From: Lineus longissimus
Taxonomy: Eukaryota; Nemertea; Pilidiophora; Heteronemertea; Lineidae
Direction: 5' to 3'
Assembly (NCBI RefSeq): GCF_910592395.1
Contig: NC_088322.1
Coordinates: 9,107,431 to 9,171,430, forward strand
DNA: 64,000 bases
The notes under the pieces were generated by a model. The model made no database searches and was not told where the DNA came from. It worked only from the letters and a program-made list of their open reading frames with translations. Shown here in pieces: positions 33,731-46,600 of the stretch. Every line of letters begins with the position of its first letter. The stretch's first letter is position 1. A program made the translations under genes and the position numbers.

Positions 33731-36260
33731 GTCAAAAATGTCATTTGCTACAGGCTGCCTGTATCATATCAAAATAATGCCGCCCGAGTTGCTATGGTAT
33801 TTTGAATGAATGTATTGTTGCCCCGGAAACCAACCATTAAACCTGTCTTTGTTATAAGTGTTTATATACCTGTTAATTCCGCTGTGATCCTCATATATAT
33901 GTAAATATGAAATGAGCTGTAGGTAGAGTCTTATTCGTTTCCATTAGAATTTACTGTTATTCCATGTATGTTGATATCATGTATGTTGTCCACTACAAAA
34001 AAAGCAAGGTTCGAGTGATTTTACCATTATATTTGCCTGCCATTTTTCATCGCTCGAATGGGGCTTTCATTTCGCCTTAAACCTGCCTGCCAGCTTGGTT
34101 GTGGGCTACATTTAAGCTTCACCTTCACAGTGTTGGGTGAAACAACCAGTACCAGCCTCCACTTCAGTATGAATACCTTAAACTGTTTGTCCTGTTGAAG
34201 CCACACTTTCATCAGCTTATTCATAAAAAAAACTGCATGTCTTTAAATACATGTAGTTCTGTAACTAGAAGGTGAGCAGACAAAAAGTGCAAAAGATTTG
34301 TACAAGTATCTGATGGTGTGTTATACATATTTCATGTAAATTTCAGTATAGTGGCTATTGAACTTATTTAACAGTACCCGACATTGTGGGACACATCGAA
34401 AATCACAGTGTCACAGTATCAGTGATTTATCGTCTATAAATTGGTAGGCATGCCAGTTGGAGAAGGTATAAAGTGAGCGGTGTATAAGCAGCGACTATTT
34501 GATTTCCCCTGACGTTGCAAAAGAGACTCTGAGGTAGATATGGATACGTACAGTCTGTCAAGCTATTGCAGTGGATATCAGGCTATACCTCAACCCCTCT
34601 GCTTTTTGTACAGGACAATATACATCAATGTGCACAGCTACTACGTCAACTTGTCTTAAATTGACTTAGGCAGTTATTTGTCATATTTCTCTGTTTAATT
34701 TCATTGTTACTGTACTGTAGTGATAATTTCACCCTAAAGTTACTGTTTACGCCGATACATTGTTGTACTACATGTTTGTGTTTCAAAATGAATTTGATAA
34801 TTTTGACCTCTGACATTGTATATTTTGATGACAGAGTAATTAATCTAATCAATTGATATCATTCCCTCGTCATATGCCTTAATACTGGAGTGCATGCAAA
34901 AGCGGCTGCCGAAGCAAAGTACGCAGTGAACTTAAACAAGTTATGGTTGATTGTAACTGACATCTACATGAAAGATTTATTTATTAAAAATGATTGTGAA
35001 TAATCGAAAAGATGAACAACATGACATTGCCAAAGAAAATGTCATATCGGAACACAGAAGTGTCGAATGCATTTTGAAACACTTAGTATAGTATTCCTAT
35101 ACGTATGTAGGTGTACTTGCATCTTTTGCAAACTGGGGTGGAATTTTCCATGTGATCATAGTGTGTGTTTTTAATTCCAAAGCTTTTCTTATCCCTATGC
35201 AAATATGAAAGACAGCAGAGATGCGAAATGAAGTGCTGAAACCTACAGGATGTTTCAAAATCCTGCTCCTCCAAGGAATATTTTTTGCATTTTTTTTGGA
35301 ACCATACCAAAATCCAAATTTTGTCGCAGAAACGAGATCTACCATTACGATATGCATTTTTTTAAAAATTGATTTTGAAGTTCTGAACTACCAATAGAAA
35401 AATGTCTGATTTGTTTTCAATTGGAGTATTTTTGAGTCATCCTGTATAACAAGCGTGTGGAGTACATGCCTTTCCATTTGCACTTTAAAATCTAAGTCTT
35501 TTCATCAATTTTTAAAATAGATATAATAGTTTATTAGATTCAATTCTATTCCAGAATTTGGTTTACTGTAAACCCCTTTATCTTTGCCAGCCTAATGCTT
35601 TCGCGAAATTACTGGCTTTGTCTTGGAAAATACACCTACGGAAATTTTGTTTTAAAAAGGTCCATAGAGTATTTGAAATTAATTTCCCAGTTTGACAAAG
35701 GTATTATCAGAAAAATGATTCTACATTTGTAGTACATGTGTGGTGTCCATATCCATAAGTTTTGATAATCTCCACTGCAGGCTGATACAAGAAAACCTTT
35801 GTTCATATTAATATAATACAACAAACTAGATTCTGGCTTCCCCTTTCAACATCAGAGTTCATGCTTGTGAAATCAGTTAGAGCTATCGCAGATTTCTGGA
35901 TGGCATCACCAGTTCCGTGATGATATATATAGTGGGTGTATAAAAGCATGGCCATGTTGAGTTGAGTTTTAACACACTATACAATTAATCACGAGGCAGG
36001 GGATGCCAACTAGAAGTCATCATGACCCCTCCTGTTCGAGTTTGCAGTAATGTGAGTTTTATGTTATCTGTACAGACTACGAAAAAAGTGTACATGTATC
36101 TTCTTATTGCGCCTGAACCTTGCATGCACATATGTGGATTTGTGTTACATCCTGTACAAACTATGAAAAAAATATACGATGTACCTAAATAATGTGTATA
36201 GACTTCCAAATATAATTCAGATTACAAAAAAACTTGTGTCATTCGAATTATTTATCCAGC
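33731..36260. other. Intergenic, nothing recognised
   Basis: AT-rich sequence without coding similarity, strong repeats or RNA genes that I can support. Confidence 0.45.
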
Positions 36261-36269
36261 CCTCCCAAC

Positions 36270-37735
36270 TTCAGGGCTTTCCACTGCAGCTGTAAGTCAG
36301 GGAAAAAGCTATGAAGCTTAAGGTCAAAGCCTGCATACGTAACTGTTGTCCCAGGTAGCACCCTATCCTCACAATATCCGACCATTTCACTCGATACATA
36401 CTAACTCCCTCATGGAACATCCGTATGGAGGAAGTTTCGGTCCCCGTTTGCAAGATGATAGTTGTACCAGAGTCATGATGTGACCCAGAGCCAGATAGAA
36501 CCCATATATATAAGGTGTGTCAGGTAGTGGAGCTATAATTATTTGTACACCAGGAACAAGAAGGCAACTTGTGTATCTATGAAAAGTTTGACATGATTGT
36601 GCTTGTCTTAATGTGCACAGGAAGACAGAAGCTCTGCCAAAGACAGGATGATCCTGTTGTTGTCCCAGGTAGCACACATCCTGAGAATATCAGGCCATTT
36701 TATTCGATACATACTAACTCCCTCATGGAACATGCATATGGAGGAGTCAAGTTTCGGTCCCTTTTTGAAAGTGGATAGTTGTACCAGAGTCATGGTGTGA
36801 CCCAGGCCCAGATAGAACCAATATATATAAGGTGTGTCAAGTACTGGAGCTATATTTGTACACCAGGTACATGAGGCAACTTGTGTATCTATGAAACCTT
36901 TGACATGGTTGTGCCTGTCTTCATGTGCACAGGAAGACAGAAGCTCTGCCAAAGGCAGAATGGTCCTGTTGTTGTCCCAGAGGGCACCCAATCCTGACAA
37001 TATCATGCCATTTCACTCGATACATACTTACTCCCTCATGGAACATGCAAATGGAGGAGTCCCGTTGTGGTCCCTGTCTGCAAGAGGATTGTTGTACCCT
37101 GGTATGTGAGGAGGTACTTCAAGCACAGGAGCTACTTCAAGTAGGCTACTTGAGAACACCTTGTACTTGAGTGAAAGTGTCGCTGTGACAATGTTGGCAT
37201 GATTGTGCATGTCTTCATGTCCACAGGAAGACAGGAGCTCTACCAAAGACAGGATGGTCCTGTAGTTGTTGTCCAAGGTAGCACCCATTCCTGACAATAT
37301 CAGGCCATTTCACTGTTTGCAAGAGGATTGTTGTATCCTTGTATATGAGGTACGTCAAATACAGAAGCTACTTCAAATAGGCTACTTGAGAACTACATGT
37401 ACGTGAGTGAAGTTTTCGCTGTGACAAAGTTGGCATGCTTGTGCTTGTCTTCATGTGCACAGTAAAACAGAAGCTCTACCAAAGACAGGATGGTCCTGTA
37501 GTTGTCCCAGGTAGCACACATCCTGGCAATATCAGGCAATTTCACTCGATACATACTAACGTCCTCATTGTACATGCATATGGAGGAGTCTCGTTGTGGT
37601 CCCTGTTTGGAAGAGGATTGTTGTACCCAGGTATATGAGGAAGTACGTCAAGTACAGGAGCTTCTTCAAGTAGGCTACTTGAGAACTACATGTACTCAAG
37701 TCTAATTGTCTCTGTGACAAAGTCGGCATGATTGT
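36270..37735. repeat. Tandem repeat, ~240-315-bp units, about five copies
   Basis: The block with GTTGTCCCAGGTAGCAC, then CAGGCCATTTCACTCGATAC, then CATACTAACTCCCTCATGG recurs near 36346, 36660, 36975, 37265 and 37505. Units differ by indels. Overlapping open frames on both strands arise from the repeat and are not genes. Confidence 0.85.
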
Positions 37736-37751
37736 GCCTGCCTTTATGCAT

Positions 37752-38046
37752 ATGGATGTGACCTTGTCATCTTACTGGATTGAGGAGACATGGGTGTTAC
37801 CATGTCATCCTGCTGGGATGAGAAAACATGAATGTGACCATGTTATCCTGCTAGGGTGAGAAGACATGAATGTGACAGTGTCATCCTACTGGAATGGGAA
37901 GACATGGATTTTACCATGTCATCCTGCTGGGATGAGAAAACATGGATGTGACCGTGTCATCCTGCAGGGATGAGAAGCAGGATGTTACCTTGTTATCATG
38001 CTGGGATGAGAATACATTGATGTTACTGTGTCATCCTGCTGGAACG
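37752..38046. repeat. Minisatellite, ~40-bp units, about seven copies
   Basis: The unit contains GTCATCCTGCTGGGATGAG followed by AAACATGGATGTGACC. Seven diverged copies lie head to tail immediately after the larger tandem array. Confidence 0.8.
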
Positions 38047-38059
38047 AATGATAGGAAGG

Positions 38060-38236
38060 GCAGCTCCTCACCTGTAGTGGTGACTGTGGAGTGCCACAAG
38101 GCTCGGTCCTTGGACCAATCCTCTTCACTCTATATACCAACCCCCTGGGAAGCATTCGCTCAAGTGATTACCCAGACAACGGTTTCCATCTCTATGCAGA
38201 CGACGCCCCTGACTACACAGTATTCTATCGAGGATC
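38060..38236 (+). pseudogene. Reverse transcriptase fragment of an L2/CR1-type retrotransposon
   Basis: The + strand encodes [20 protein letters not shown] and FHLYADDA, the palm motifs before and at the catalytic YADD box. Fewer than 60 codons remain. It is a dead fragment unrelated in sequence to the RT at 14135-15520. Confidence 0.8.
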
Positions 38237-39690
38237 CTGAGCACTGAAATCTGCTGGAAGGGTCCGAAGCTGTAAGATGAACATGGGAAGTTCTACTATG
38301 GGAAGGGCATGCCAATCTTGCTCCACTGCTACAGAAAACAACAGAGTTAATTCATTATAATCTTTTTATTTTGGAACAAATTACACACAGCAATGTACAT
38401 GTCTCTTCCATGGAAATGATTTCCTGTTCCTGATATTATTGTTAACAGTTGAAATTCCCTTAGTGGACACCTCTCAAATAAGGACACTAGCTCTGGACCC
38501 AATTTGGTTGTTTCCATCCAATATGACCTCCCTTATACCTGCCTATCAAGGACAGCACTTTTCAGTACAAAGGGTGTAATCAATACAGAGGTTCTACTGT
38601 ACATGTAATAGTGACATTCATCGATAACAACAGGCAAAAAGTCCATGCACATATATGTTTAGACTTTAACATGTTTAATAACATGGCATGATTGATTCTT
38701 TTGATAATTCCAGTCTACGCCAAATGTTACTGTAAAACGTGAACAGTACACGGTTTACAGTACATGTATGTAAATATTTTCCTATGTCTAAACTACGAGA
38801 TTACATACATTTACAGGGAAATTTTGAAGGGCTGCGTGCAAGAGCCCGGCAAGTGCCATGTTGGCCGATTTGAGAAAATTGGCACTTAACAATACAAACC
38901 TTGTGGCAGAGGCTCCACATATGCACAATTTTGTTTGTTTGACTTGCAATCTTCTCATGAAATGAAAATCTATCATTGTGGTGGTTCTTACCGCAGACAC
39001 CTGTGGGACAGGTGTCTGCAGTAAGAACTGGTGATCACTGCAACATGTGACCTATATCACATCCAGTCATTGCCGATTTTACTTGCAGATGAGCAATCTT
39101 TTTATCACTCATCGCAGCATTTTAACACTCATTGTATATAAATGTTGCAAGCGGCAGCAACAAAAATTCATTGGGCGGTGTTCGTGGGTTGCTTTAATTC
39201 TACAAAATACTTTCACACAGCAAATAAACATACAGCATCTTGGAATAGGCCGTGTATTATGCACATGTCAGACAACGTTTTTCTAAAACTTCCAGCAACC
39301 TTAATTGTCCAATCAGTCATTAAAATTCATAAAACGTTCAAAAATATAATACATTCTTATAAATGCAACTAGTCTAAAATGCTTGGAAAGCAAAACTACA
39401 ATTGATTTACAAAATAGACATTTGATGTGAAAAATCTCTCAGAAAAATATTTCTTTATGAAAATAATTCATTGATTCACTGAAAAAACAGATAATGTAAG
39501 CCCTTAAAAATATTTTTACAACCCTAATATGTTTGCAAGTTAGGGGTCAAATTGCAAAATGGCTTGAAAATTTCTGATCTGATGATATTAACATTGGAAA
39601 AAAATCATCCATTTGCAGAATTTGAGGCCAATGAGGCCTTATACATGTAAGGACATTTTTGCAAAAATTCAGGGCTGCAAAAATATAGGG
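38237..39690. other. Intergenic, nothing recognised
   Basis: No coding similarity was found. Two short inverted phrases (GGTGTCTGCGGTAAGAACCA-like and its complement) lie around 38985-39030. No gene was supported. Confidence 0.4.
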
Positions 39691-39691
39691 C

Positions 39692-39987
39692 TTAACTTCT
39701 TGAATCCCAAAACTTGTAAATCCCAGAATCCCAGGGTGGTCACGTGGTTGCAAAATTGGGTCTGACTTTCACGATGTTTGGCACCCACACACAACCGCCA
39801 AAGTCCAGTACCGAGGCGCCATCTACCCAGGCATGCTCTAACTGACCCTACTGTACATCAAACACGCTAAAACAAACAATAAACTAGCGTCCCAGCTCAA
39901 GGGAATAAAAATATCACCGAGACCGACCTGTCAAAAATGTTATTACAAAATGACCGACTGGTCGGTCACTGGGATTCAAGAGGTTAA
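39692..39987 (-). mobile_element. ~300-bp TTAA-flanked MITE, copy 1 (reverse)
   Basis: It begins TTAACTTCTTGAATCCC and ends GGGATTCAAGAGGTTAA. The interior carries the family landmarks: a CCCTACTGTACATCAAAC block, GGCGCCATCTACCCAGGC and a CCAGTCGGTCA palindrome. It lies downstream of the LRP2-like gene. Confidence 0.85.
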
Positions 39988-40163
39988 ATAGTGCATGTAA
40001 GTAATTCCTACAACTCTCAGCAGAACATTATTTCTTGTGTACAATTGTCCAATTATGATCCTACATCCAAATGATGAGGCAAAGGCAAAGGTCCAATTTT
40101 GGACCATGACGCCTTGGATGATGATGTGCATGCACTAGTCATGCATCAATGCTTTTAACCTCA

Positions 40164-40169
40164 TTTATT
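40164..40169 (-). terminator. Candidate poly(A) signal for the LRP2-like gene
   Basis: AATAAA on the minus strand lies 219 nt past the stop codon at 40388, a normal 3' UTR distance. Confidence 0.5.
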
Positions 40170-40387
40170 TACTTTATACATGTATATTGCCACAATTCCA
40201 AGGCACAAAATCTTTGTGGTGCACTTTTACAATGTATGTGAAGCAATCTACAGTTCCACTTCAGGCAGCTACCCGCTCGTGGGCCACTCACATACACAAT
40301 GAAAATGACTGGCCAATCATATCCAACTTTGAATACATGTTGACCAATCAAAGTTAAGCTATAAGTGACCGGCAAATCAAATTAAAG

Positions 40388-40699
40388 TCAGAACGCACTT
40401 GGGTCGTCATCTCGCATTAGGACCTCAGTGTCCATTTCGAATGGCGGGTAACCTGTTGGATACGACGTATGTGGATCACCATCGGCGGGGTCACCCGACA
40501 ATGACGTCGAGCGCTGCTCCTCTCTCCTGCGCTGCTTTGAAGGGCGGCTGGGTGCCGTGGGTGTGTAGGTGTCGACAGGGGGTGCCATTGTGACAGGAGA
40601 CGTCGGGGTCGTTGGTTCACCGTGAGTGTCATACATTGGATTGCTGAAATTGGTTGGGCGATCTGGATCGGTGATGCCGAAGTTACTGTCGAGAGCCTC
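40388..40699 (-). CDS. LRP2: LRP2-like exon 38: last exon, NPxY-type endocytic signal
   Basis: It encodes [20 protein letters not shown], a single FxNPxY-type internalisation motif, then a Pro/Thr-rich stretch ([16 protein letters not shown]) and a C-terminus ending DDDPSAF before TGA. No PDZ-type Ser/Thr-x-Val ending is present. Confidence 0.93.
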   Translation of the reverse strand, partial: EALDSNFGITDPDRPTNFSNPMYDTHGEPTTPTSPVTMAPPVDTYTPTAPSRPSKQRRREEQRSTSLSGDPADGDPHTSYPTGYPPFEMDTEVLMRDDDPSAF

Positions 40700-43600
40700 C
40701 TGTTGAAATGACACAAGAAACAAATTGATCAGAATTGTTTTGTTAACAACATGTACAAATACGCAAATAAGGCCATGTGATCAGTTCTCTGTGCCCCAGA
40801 GTGGGTAGTTCAGGAGCACATATTCTAGTGTGTCTAACCTGATGTGATGCACTGGTACCTTCAGGACTGGTCATGTTCATCCTCTTAAGAGGGAGGGGGA
40901 GTTAAGTTTGCAGTGACCATTCCTAAGACAAAAGATGGCAGTCGTATAGAAGCGTGTTGCACTTTTATTTAAAAATTCTGATAAAATATCTACTTACGGG
41001 AGAGACAGTCTCCTCGTCTGACATGAAGGATGGAGTGCCGATATCAACTGACGTGCCACCGTGGAAGGCTACGGTCTCACTCTCGCGCGACCGGAACGGC
41101 AGCTTGGCCATCCATTTTGAGGCCCACTCCGGCATCCGAGGCATCGTCGGCAACTTGGGTAACTGGATGTTGTTGAGGACGGTGAAACGCTGGAAGCTGA
41201 AACTAGAGAGGAGATATTATGAACAAGAGCAACACACAGCTTGGCATACATGTATGTCCCAAAGTGTTTGCTACTGGCAGACCAGACAAAGAAAACTTGT
41301 GTTAGGTCGTATAGCACAATACCTTCAGGAAAGCAAGGGGTATAAAATGTACACATAAAGTGGAACCTAGGGTAGTGGAGGCCATTTTGAAATAAAAATT
41401 TTTCCCAACGACCGACAGGTCAGTCTCAGTGATATTTTTATTCCCTTGAGCTGGGACACTAGTTTATTGCTTGTTTTAGCGTGTCTGATGTACAGTAGGG
41501 TCAGTTAAAGCATTCTTGGGTAGATGGCGCCTCGGTACTTGACTTTGGCGGTTGTGTGCGGGCGCTATACATCTTGAAAGTCAGACCCAATTTCGCGTGA
41601 CCACGTGACCACCCTGGGATCCCGGGATTATCAGGTTTTAGGATTCAAGAGGTTAAACACTTACTCGTCTCCTTTCCTTTTCATGTGAAGATAGCCAGCA
41701 ATGGCGAGAATCGCGACGATCAGAATGATAATAATTGGCACTACAATGGCAGCAGTTCGTGTGTCTTCTAGCTGTTCCTTCAGGGCCTGGGGGTCAATAA
41801 GTTCACATCGGTCACCCTTGTAACCTGGAACAACAATTTCAAAGCCAAGTTTAGAGCAGGCTGAATCTTTTTTGGATTAAGGAACAAGGGGGGAAATAAT
41901 GTATATGTAATGTTTTTTTGTTTTTTATGGGGAGATCTGTGTTTCAGTTGTGCTGTGAGCATAGTCAGGAGGTCATGGGCTCGACTCTCGGAATAACAAC
42001 CACTGTTTCCCCTTAGTGTCCAAATAAGCAAGGCACTCGACCCTACTTGCTTCTGTCCACCCAGGTGTATAAATGGGGACCAATGCTTTTACTGTGTTGA
42101 AGGTTAACTGCATAGCAGGCATGTGAACTGATAAGGATAAGTCAAAAATATCACCAGAAAACCAGATGCAACATAAGGATGCATCCAGCTTGTTAACACG
42201 CAAAAATACACAGGCGTGAAAATTTTGTTTCTAGCTTACAGTGAAAATTATTCTGAGGAACTAAGTCATTTTGAACAAAGTTTTTCAAACTTAGAAACAC
42301 CCTGTAAGGCTGCTTACCTTTCGGACACTTGCAGGACACGGTAGCATTCTTTCCCGAGGTGTAAGACAGAGCGCAGACACCTCCATTGATACACTTGCAG
42401 GCCTTTGGGTTGCCTTTGCCCACTTCCACAACTGGAAAACGAAATAACGGAAACATTGCGAGTTTGAGAAGCAATATTAATAGCATTAAAGGGACAATAC
42501 AGCTTGGGTGTTGAATTTAGGTATCCAGGAGGATAATAGCTCTGGTCTTCGTTTTCAAAGTTTTTGCCCTTTTTCCAGCAAGTCACAATGCTTTCTTGTA
42601 GGTCACAATGCTTTCCAGCAAGTCACAATGTTTGTGTAAGCCCACAAACTTGGAAATAGGCTGATCCCTCATAGCACACATGGTCTAGAACTCTGCAAGA
42701 CCAAACCCTAAGCGTTTGCTGAAAGCTAAAAACCTGTGTTTTCGAATTTACCTGAATTGCAGATTCTCCCATTGTTCGAGTTGCTACCATCTGGGCACAA
42801 ACAAGATGCTCCATTTGGAATATGGACACAAAGCGGCCAGCATCCAAGGCTGTTGCAACGATTTTTGACTACAAGAAAAAGAAAAAGAATTGTTTAGAAA
42901 AGCAAGTCCAACTCGAAAGGACCTGAGTGGAGTGCAAGTCGTAACCAGTGGTACTTTGTTCAACCAATGGATTGCAGTCAGAGCCAGTGGTCTTCCAGTT
43001 GTCACCAGTGGAATTCAAGTAGTAATTCCAATCTACTGGGCTATGGCCATTCTGAACCATCAGAGGTACTCTGTCCGTAACTTCTCCTCATTGGTATTAC
43101 TGAGTCCAAGTCGGCGGAGTGGAACCAAATCTTGAGGGTCAAGATGGGTTTTGAGAGGACTACTGAGGTAGTGAAACGAAAGATTGTGTGATTCATATTG
43201 GACATTGGGTTAGTCTACTTACTTGTCACGTTATATTTGCTCGGGTGGGTCACCTTGATGTCCGACGGCAGCGTCAAACCAGCTTGAAGCGTTTGATTGA
43301 CGCCGCGACCAAACTTGTCCATCTGGTAGATCTTCCCGGAAAGGCGGGAAACCCAGTACATGTAGTCTGTCAGGACGTCCATTCTGTAGGGGTGGTCAAG
43401 GCCTGAAGTTGGGAAAGAATTTGGTTTTGAAGGGTAGACAAGGGATTATAGCAGAAACTCCATTAGAGGTGACTTTTGTTAGCAGGACATGCTTGATTAA
43501 AGACAGTGGTTCAGGTCACAGTTCGAATTTGACATGTTACTGGGAAGCATTTCTAAGCACAGCCCATGTCAGTCTGAGTTGTAACTTCATTAAAGAGGTT

Positions 43601-46600
43601 CTAGTGTCTTTTGTCATATGGCATTGGTCTATGCTGGGCTTGGCACTAAGACACATGTTTGGTCAAATAAAGAGGATTGCATAGCCTGAAGGACAGGACA
43701 GGACGAGCAAGGACACAATCCATCTCATTGAGAACACCATGGACAGTTCCCTATCTTTAACAGAGGCGAGTTAGCAAACTAATGGAAGGCTTTTGGACAT
43801 TACGATGACAACATTAACCTCTTGAATCCCTGTGACCGACCAGTCGGTCATTTTGAAATAACGTATTTTCCAAACGACCGACAGGATGGTCTCAGAGATA
43901 TTTTTATTCCCTTGAGCTGGGATGCTAGTTTATTGCTTGTTTTAGCATGTTTGATGTACAGTAGGGTCAGTTAGAGCTTGCCTGGGTAGATGGCGCCTCG
44001 GTACCGGACTTTGGCAGTTGTATGCGGCCGCTTTCCATCGTGAAAGTCAGACCCAATTTCGCAATCACGTGACCACCCTGGGATCCCGGGATGTTCAAGT
44101 TTTGGGATTCAGGAGGTTAAGAGTAAAACATTCCTTACCAACTCCGACCACCGTAACCCTGTCCGTCCCATCAAATTTCATCGACTCAATCGTATTCTTC
44201 TTATCATCGCACCAATAGATCCTATGCTGCATGAGGTAGTCAATGGCAAGGCCCGTCGGGTTCCCAAGTTTTGTACTGATGAGAACTTTACGATTACTGC
44301 CGTCCATCCATGCACTCTCAATCTTTGGGCTGAGGCTGTGGACATCTGTCCAGAACATAAGGCTGCAAATAAATGGAAAAAATTAGACTTAAGTCATTTC
44401 CAGTCACAACAATGCATTACCTTGGTGACAGTCAGTGCCATGAAGCAGCGGCAATAGTTTTGCAGTGTACACTATTAACAACATTCCTCAAACCTATTGG
44501 CCACCAAGTACAAATCAAGGTTTTACGGATTTTTGGATTAGGCCTACCTATTGTATCCATTCACATTAGCACAGTACCAACTTCTTTTGTTCACCTCTGA
44601 ATCCCAAAACTTGAACATCCCGGGATCCCAGGGTGGTCACGTGGTTGCAAAATTGGATCTGACTTTCATGATGTATAGCGCCCACATACAACCGTCAAAG
44701 TCCGGTACCGAGGCACCATCTACCCAGGCATGCTCTAACTGACCCTACTGTACATCAAACACGCTAAAACAAACAATAACCTAGTGTCCCAGCTCAAGGG
44801 AATACAAATATCACTGAGACCAAACTGTCGGTTGTTGGCAAAAAAGTTATTTCAAAATGACCGTCTGGTCGGTCACCGGGATTCAAGAGGTTAATTGCAT
44901 TTCATCTCTTTCTTATGCTCAGCACTATCTTGACCTCATTTCTTACCCTAAGTCTGGATCAATGACTATTGCAGATGGACGCGTCTTTAACTTCTCATCG
45001 TTGATTAGGAGTTTCTTGTAACGGCCGTCGGAAAGGGAAACGTATATCGAAGACTTCCCAGCGTCAGTCCAAAACATCGTCCTGAAAAAACAGAGCGCAG
45101 TTGATAAGACACCAGTGTTAACCATTTCCGCTGCGGGTGACACACAGAGCGTCGTATCATGCCACATGACCCCTTAGCTTCGAGTTCGTCACTTTTCAGT
45201 TGGAGTGATGAATCATCAGAGAGATACTATTGCAATATAAACGTACTTTGTCACCCAGTCGATGGCCAACCCAGACGGGTCATTCATATCCATCACTTCC
45301 AAATCCTGGGGGTAGCCGAGAAGTTTTGGATCACCGGGGATGCTGGCCCTCTTGATGGTCCGTAGCGACGAGTCGCTCCAATACAACAACTCCTTAGTGA
45401 CGTCGACGTCAAGGGCGGATACTCTACGGTCAGCGATGACGGCATCAGAGTAATAGGCCTCGTCGACGCCTTTCGAACGTTGAAGGAAATGTTGGCGGAT
45501 TTCGTTTCCGACGGCAAACATGAGGACGAAGGCTGGCCCTAGTAAAAAAAAAGAAAGATAATTGTCGAGTGATGGGAACCCTTTTCCAAGTACCAGATGT
45601 ATGGCCTACCTGGACGTTAAAGGCCGACTCTGTGGAGAAATTGTTGACTGAACTTGAATTTGAAACTCCAATGTCAATGTGAGGTATCATAAAGCATCGC
45701 TTCTGATAAGTGAATCAAACGCTGATTCCTGTATATACATGTAAATGACCACGTTGGTAACTTCACAGCTTTGGTGATCACAATCGCATTCACACACTGG
45801 GACCTCGCACTGGAAATGTTTCCTTAAAAGAATATGACAAAATGTCAATCTCACTGCATTAAACTGATCACATGACAAGTTTGCATCACAAATATTTGCT
45901 GCTCTATGCGTACAGCACTCCTCATAAGTAAACTCACCTTCGTCGGGCTTGCAAAACTTTCCCCTCTGACCAGAGAACCCAGGGGCACACTGACACTTCC
46001 AAGTCCCCTTCAAGTTGTGACACAGCTGAGGGCAATTGTTGCCCCATTTTGCACACTCGTCCACATCTGAAAAACACAAAACAAATGAAGCCATTTTCGC
46101 AAAGAAGGCATTGTCGATGCACATATATAGTATATGCACAGATGAGAGAAGCCATACTTGGTTACTAAGAAGAATATCATCGTTTGGGCCCAAGAGAAAA
46201 ACCTGACAAAAAAATATCTTCTATGTAACCGACGACTCACCTACGCATGACTTCTTGTCCGTGGTTGACACAGTGAAACCAACATTACATGTACAGTAGT
46301 ACCCTCCTGCAGGCGACGTCAACATCGTGCAGTTGTGCTCACATCCTCCATTACTTTGACTGCAGCTTGAATGCGTACCGCCAGACTTATCTGCAAATGT
46401 ATCAGGTATTTTAGATATTCAGCCAATTATATGGAGCCAGATGGAGATGGAGAAGGCAAGCAGAGAATGTTGGAGGTAAATGACAAAGGGGGCAATGCAG
46501 GACTTGATGGATAAATGCTGTAGCCTGCGATGCAGAGCTGGGTTTGAAACAGAGGTGCTGACCCTTTTTGATCAGAAGTAAAACCAATACTTACGACAAC

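Noticed and set aside
36270-37705. Several overlapping ORFs of 60-130 codons on both strands
   Set aside because: They repeat with the tandem array and overlap in opposing frames; there is no domain or codon-use support.
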